Shown here: piece by piece, positions 35,500 through 39,030 of the stretch
Layout: every line of letters starts with the position of its first letter
Numbering within the stretch: the first letter of the stretch is position 1
Assembly (NCBI GenBank): GCA_008080685.1
Contig: VKGY01000008.1
Coordinates: 3,452-42,481, forward strand
Length of the DNA: 39,030 bases
Direction of reading: 5' to 3'
Origin: Spirochaetota bacterium
Lineage (GTDB): Bacteria > Spirochaetota > Spirochaetia > Treponematales > Rectinemataceae
The notes under the pieces: model-generated
Databases searched by the model: none
What the model saw: only the letters and a program-made list of their open reading frames with translations
Told to the model about the DNA's origin: nothing
Position numbers and translations under genes: made by a program

Positions 35500-36680
35500 G
35501 CCTTCCCTCCTTGGGCTCCGGCGCCAGTGGCGACGTCCCCGCCGGCGGCGACGTCCGCGCGAGCGGCCAAGGCTGTTTCCGCCGCCAGAGCGTTGCGCCT
35601 TAGGCGCCTCGCCTTGAAGTAGTTCGCGATCTTGTCCGACGCCAGGATGAGGATGATTATGCCTTGGAGGAGGGTTATGAACTCGAAGGCCACATCGCCC
35701 CTCCGGGACATGAAGTCGGCCCCCACCCGCAGATAGGCCAGGAAAAAGGCCGAGATGGGCACGAACTTGGGATTCTTCCGGGCAAGCATGGCCACGATGA
35801 CCCCGTCCCATGCGTAGGAGGGATTCATCTGCCAGATGAAGGCACGGTACAGGCCCGACATCTCCACAGCCCCGCCAAGGCCGCCAATGAAGCCCGACAC
35901 GAAATGGGCGTAGATGGCCACCGAAGCCACAGGGATGCCCGCGTAAGCGGCAAACTTGGGATTGGCGCCGGTGATCCTGATCTCATAGCCCCAGCGGGTT
36001 CGGAAAAGGAAGATGGACACGAGGACGACGAAAACCGCGGCGATGATGAAGCCCGCGTGGAGCTGGGTGTTTTCCACCAGCTTAGGCAGGGCGAAGGTCT
36101 TCTGGAAGGGCATGGAGGCCAGGATGGTTTGGTTGCGGTCCCTGAGGAAGTAAAGGATCACGAAGCTGCCGAAGAAGTAGAAGACGTAGTTGAACATCAA
36201 GGAGGAAACAAGCTCGTTGGCCCTCCACTTGATCTTCAGGATCGCGGGCAGCACGCCGATGAGTCCGCCCGTCAGCCCGGCGGCAACCATCGCGACGGCG
36301 GGGTGCCAGCCAGCGGGCAGGGCGAGCTTGACGCCGATGGCCGTGGCGACGATGGCTCCTGTGTAGAAGCTGGAGTCTACGATGAGGCTCGTGTACTTGA
36401 GCTGGTAGATGATACAGAGGGCCAGGCCTGTGAACGTGATGGGCACTATGGTGATGAGAAGGTAGTAGAAGTTGTAGGTTCGAAGCAGGGGCCCGAGGAG
36501 GAAGTTCCTGGTGGATGTGAACGGATCCTTGGATACTATGAAGATGAGGCCAACGCCCATGAGAATCGAGAAGAGGGCCGCCATAAGCGTAATGACCGCA
36601 GGCTCCAGCTTGTCCCGGTCGGTGAAGAAGAGCCTTGCTGAAGCCAGAGGTCCGGGGTGTTTTTTCTTTGCTTCATTCAT
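35496..36680 (-). CDS. BMP-type (nucleoside) ABC transporter permease
   Basis: MNEAKKKHPGPLASARLFF...; TFTGLALCIIYQLKYTSLIVDSSFYTGAIVATAIGVKL...; overlaps neighbours by 4 and 8 bp. Confidence 0.88.
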   Translation of the reverse strand: MNEAKKKHPGPLASARLFFTDRDKLEPAVITLMAALFSILMGVGLIFIVSKDPFTSTRNFLLGPLLRTYNFYYLLITIVPITFTGLALCIIYQLKYTSLIVDSSFYTGAIVATAIGVKLALPAGWHPAVAMVAAGLTGGLIGVLPAILKIKWRANELVSSLMFNYVFYFFGSFVILYFLRDRNQTILASMPFQKTFALPKLVENTQLHAGFIIAAVFVVLVSIFLFRTRWGYEIRITGANPKFAAYAGIPVASVAIYAHFVSGFIGGLGGAVEMSGLYRAFIWQMNPSYAWDGVIVAMLARKNPKFVPISAFFLAYLRVGADFMSRRGDVAFEFITLLQGIIILILASDKIANYFKARRLRRNALAAETALAARADVAAGGDVATGAGAQGGKA

Positions 36681-38196
36681 GGAGCACCTTCCCGATTTCT
36701 TCCGGACTCTGTCGTTTGAGCCCGAGCATGTAGAGTCCCAAATCCTTGTCCGAAGTCGCCGCCGCATCCTCGAAATAGGCGACGATCTTCCCGGAGTTCA
36801 TGACCACCAGGCTGTCCGACATGCTCATGACTTCCTGGAGGTCCGAAGACACAAGAAGCACCGCCTTGCCCTGGTCCCGCATCTCTATGATGCGCCGGTG
36901 GATGAATTCGATGGCTCCCACGTCAACGCCCCGGGTGGGTTGGGCAATGATGAGGATGTCCGCGTCGGCGGTGAATTCCCTGCCAATCACCACCTTCTGC
37001 ATGTTGCCTCCTGAAAGGCTCGAGACCAACTGCTTGGCGGAGCGGCAGCGGATGTCGAAGGTGGCGACGATATCGGAGGCCGACTGGGCCATGGCCCCCC
37101 TCTTGAGGAAGCCCCCCTTGCCGGTGAATTCCGGCTTGAGGTAGCGATCCGCCAACAGATTGTCCTCGATGCTGGCGGGAAGGGCAGTCCCAACGGTCAT
37201 CCGGTCTTCCGCGCTTCCCGTTGGTCACATCCTTGCCCTGCACGCTCACCGAGCCCGACAAGGTCCGCGCCGAGCCGGTGAGGATGCGCACCAACTCGGA
37301 CTGACCGTTCCCGTCCACCCCCACCACCCCAAGGATCTCGCCCTTGCGCAGGGAGAGGGACACGTGATCCAGTGCGGCGATGCCAAAGTCGTCGATGTAG
37401 GAAAGATCCCTGGCGACCAAGACTTTTTCACCCGGAGCGGCCTTCCTTTTCTGTACCGACAGGAGAACCTCCCGTCCCACCATCTCATTGGAGATAGTCT
37501 GGCTGTCCACGTCCGCCACCTGGTGGGTGCCGATCATGCGGCCGTCCCGCATCACCGAGACCCGGTCGCAGAACTTGAAGATTTCATTCAGCTTGTGGCT
37601 GATGAAAATGATAGTGTGGCCGTGGGACCTGAGCTGCTGGAGTTCCACGAAGAGCTCGTCGGTTTCCTGGGGGGTGAGGACGGCAGTGGGCTCGTCCAAA
37701 ATAAGAATCTTGGCTCCGCGGTAGAGGGCCTTGAGTATCTCAAGCTTCTGGCGCATGGAAACCGAGACGTCCACCACCCGCGCGCGGGCGAACACCTTCA
37801 GGTTGTACTTGTCCGCCAACTCCTCGGTTATGGCCACCGCGTTTTCCAAGTCGAAGACCCCGCTTCTGCCCTTGCGTGGCTCCTGTCCCAATACCAGGTT
37901 TTCGCAAGGCTCAAGGAAGGAACCAGCATGAAGTGCTGGTGCACCATCCCTATCCCCGCGGCGATAGCGTCCTGGGAGGACGAAAAGGTGACGGCTTTGC
38001 CGTTTAGGTAGATCGCCCCCGAACTGGGAGCTTCCTCGCCGTACAGTAGCTTCATCAGGGTGGATTTTCCGGCGCCGTTCTCGCCTACCAAGCCCAGGAT
38101 CTCGCCCTGGGCTACGGAAAAGTCCACCTGTCGATTCGCAAGGGTTCCATTGGGGTAGACCTTGCTGAGGCGTTCGGTTCGAAGCAGGTACTCCAC
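36673..38196 (-). pseudogene. BMP-type (nucleoside) ABC transporter ATP-binding protein, two frame disruptions
   Basis: Three minus-strand ORFs in sequence: VEYLLRTERLSKVYPNGT...GLVGENGAGKSTLMKLLYG...VHQHFMLVPSLSLA / ENLVLGQEPRKG...ILILDEPTAVLTPQETDELF...GKDVTN / EDRMTVGTALPASIEDNLLA...LSGGNMQKVVIGREF. GTG start with GGGGAGG SD. Confidence 0.9.
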
Positions 38197-38219
38197 TTCA
38201 TCCTCCCCGGAATATGGAT

Positions 38220-38254
38220 GGTGCCCACGCCCCCTCGCGGGGACCGTGGGCACC
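38220..38254 (-). other. Strong intercistronic hairpin between the BMP gene and the ATPase gene
   Basis: GGTGCCCACG CCCC CTCG CGGGG A CCGTGGGCACC, about 10-bp outer stem plus inner stem; no clear T-run. Confidence 0.7.
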
Positions 38255-38279
38255 GTAGATGCGGCCTAGCCCTAAAGGC

Positions 38280-39030
38280 TTAGTTCTTGGCGGCGTTCAC
38301 CGAATCGCGGAGCTTGTTGATCTCGTCGGCGCTCATGGTGAAGGCCGAGGGGATCTTGACCGAGCCGGCCTTGATCTCGTTCTGGACCTTTTCCAGCTCC
38401 TTCTGAAGGGTAGCGGGAACGGCCTTGTTGAAGGGGGCGTAGGCGATGGCGCCTTCGGCCGCTCCCACGTAGACCTTCTGTCCGCCGAGCTTCTTGCCTT
38501 CCATGAAGGCGTTGACAGCCTGGAAGAGGGTGAGGTCCACGCGCTTCATGGTGGAGGTGAGGATGAGGTTGGCCTTGGCGGGTTCGGTGGCGAAAAGCCC
38601 AGCCTGGTTGGTGTCCACGCCGATGGCGTACCTGTCCGTCTCCACCGCGGCGTCGAAGAGCCCGAGGCCCGCGCGGCCGGCGGCGTGGTAGACCACGTCG
38701 GCCTTGTAGGTCTTGATCTGGATCAAGGCCTGATCCTTGGCCTTGGCGGTGTCGGTGAAAGAGTTGACGTAGTTGTAGATGATGCGGATCGCGGGGTTGA
38801 CCTTCTGGGCTCCGGCGATGTAGCCGACGAAGAAGTCGTTGATGCCCGTGATGTCCCGGCCGCCGATGAAGCCGATGACATTGTCGCCGTTGAGGCGGGC
38901 ATCGCCTGTGGACTTGGTTATGAGACCGGCGAGGGCTCCGGCCAGGTAGCCGGCTTCGGAGTTCTTGTACTGGATGGAGTGGACGTTGGCTATGTCCGCG
39001 GCGATCCAGCCGTCGTACATGACGTAGAGG
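38280..39030 (-). CDS. BMP family ABC transporter substrate-binding protein, 5' end beyond window
   Basis: NSEAGYLAGALAGLITKS...VIGFIGGRDITGINDFFVGYIAGAQKVNP...VVYHAAGRAGLGLFDAAVE...AIGVDTNQAG. Confidence 0.93.
   Translation of the reverse strand, partial: LYVMYDGWIAADIANVHSIQYKNSEAGYLAGALAGLITKSTGDARLNGDNVIGFIGGRDITGINDFFVGYIAGAQKVNPAIRIIYNYVNSFTDTAKAKDQALIQIKTYKADVVYHAAGRAGLGLFDAAVETDRYAIGVDTNQAGLFATEPAKANLILTSTMKRVDLTLFQAVNAFMEGKKLGGQKVYVGAAEGAIAYAPFNKAVPATLQKELEKVQNEIKAGSVKIPSAFTMSADEINKLRDSVNAAKN

Noticed and set aside
35664-36641. 325-aa + strand ORF antisense to ABC permease
   Set aside because: Very high D/E/G/H content typical of an antisense frame; the minus strand encodes an evident permease.
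1-39030. tRNA/rRNA genes or intact transposase/integrase
   Set aside because: None recognised on reading; no recombinase ORF beside the island, so its mobility is unproven.

Overview
The window is a compact, GC-rich bacterial chromosome segment. Gene content (PFOR, Nfn/GltA-like flavoprotein pair, BMP-type nucleoside ABC transporter, YhbY/YggT) would fit a spirochaete-like or other anaerobe, but taxonomy is inference. I support about 29 protein-coding loci and found no tRNA, rRNA or CRISPR. Most of the window is housekeeping or metabolic: hutH, an EamA permease, an antiporter-PTS IIA fusion, an RluA-type synthase, DUF72, yggT, yhbY, a MazG-MATE-MFS/HEAT operon, a membrane LuxR-type regulator, PFOR, a nucleotidyltransferase, an LbH protein, a nucleoside phosphorylase, an Nfn-like pair, TPR, M20, and a BMP transporter with an amidohydrolase. 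The main accessory element is a defence-like island at about 24.5-33.1 kb: ASCH - YhcG-type PD-(D/E)XK nuclease - Type III Mod - AlbA_2/HATPase_c_4 protein with a 21-bp minisatellite linker - RhuM - Type III Res. The last five genes overlap by 4-8 bp (translationally coupled), and degenerate 'CAGGAT' repeats sit at both island edges in opposite orientation. A second notable pattern is that several unrelated genes appear to have lost short internal segments and/or carry frameshifts (EamA, GltA-like, ABC ATPase, M20 peptidase). This is either systematic assembly error or real gene decay.
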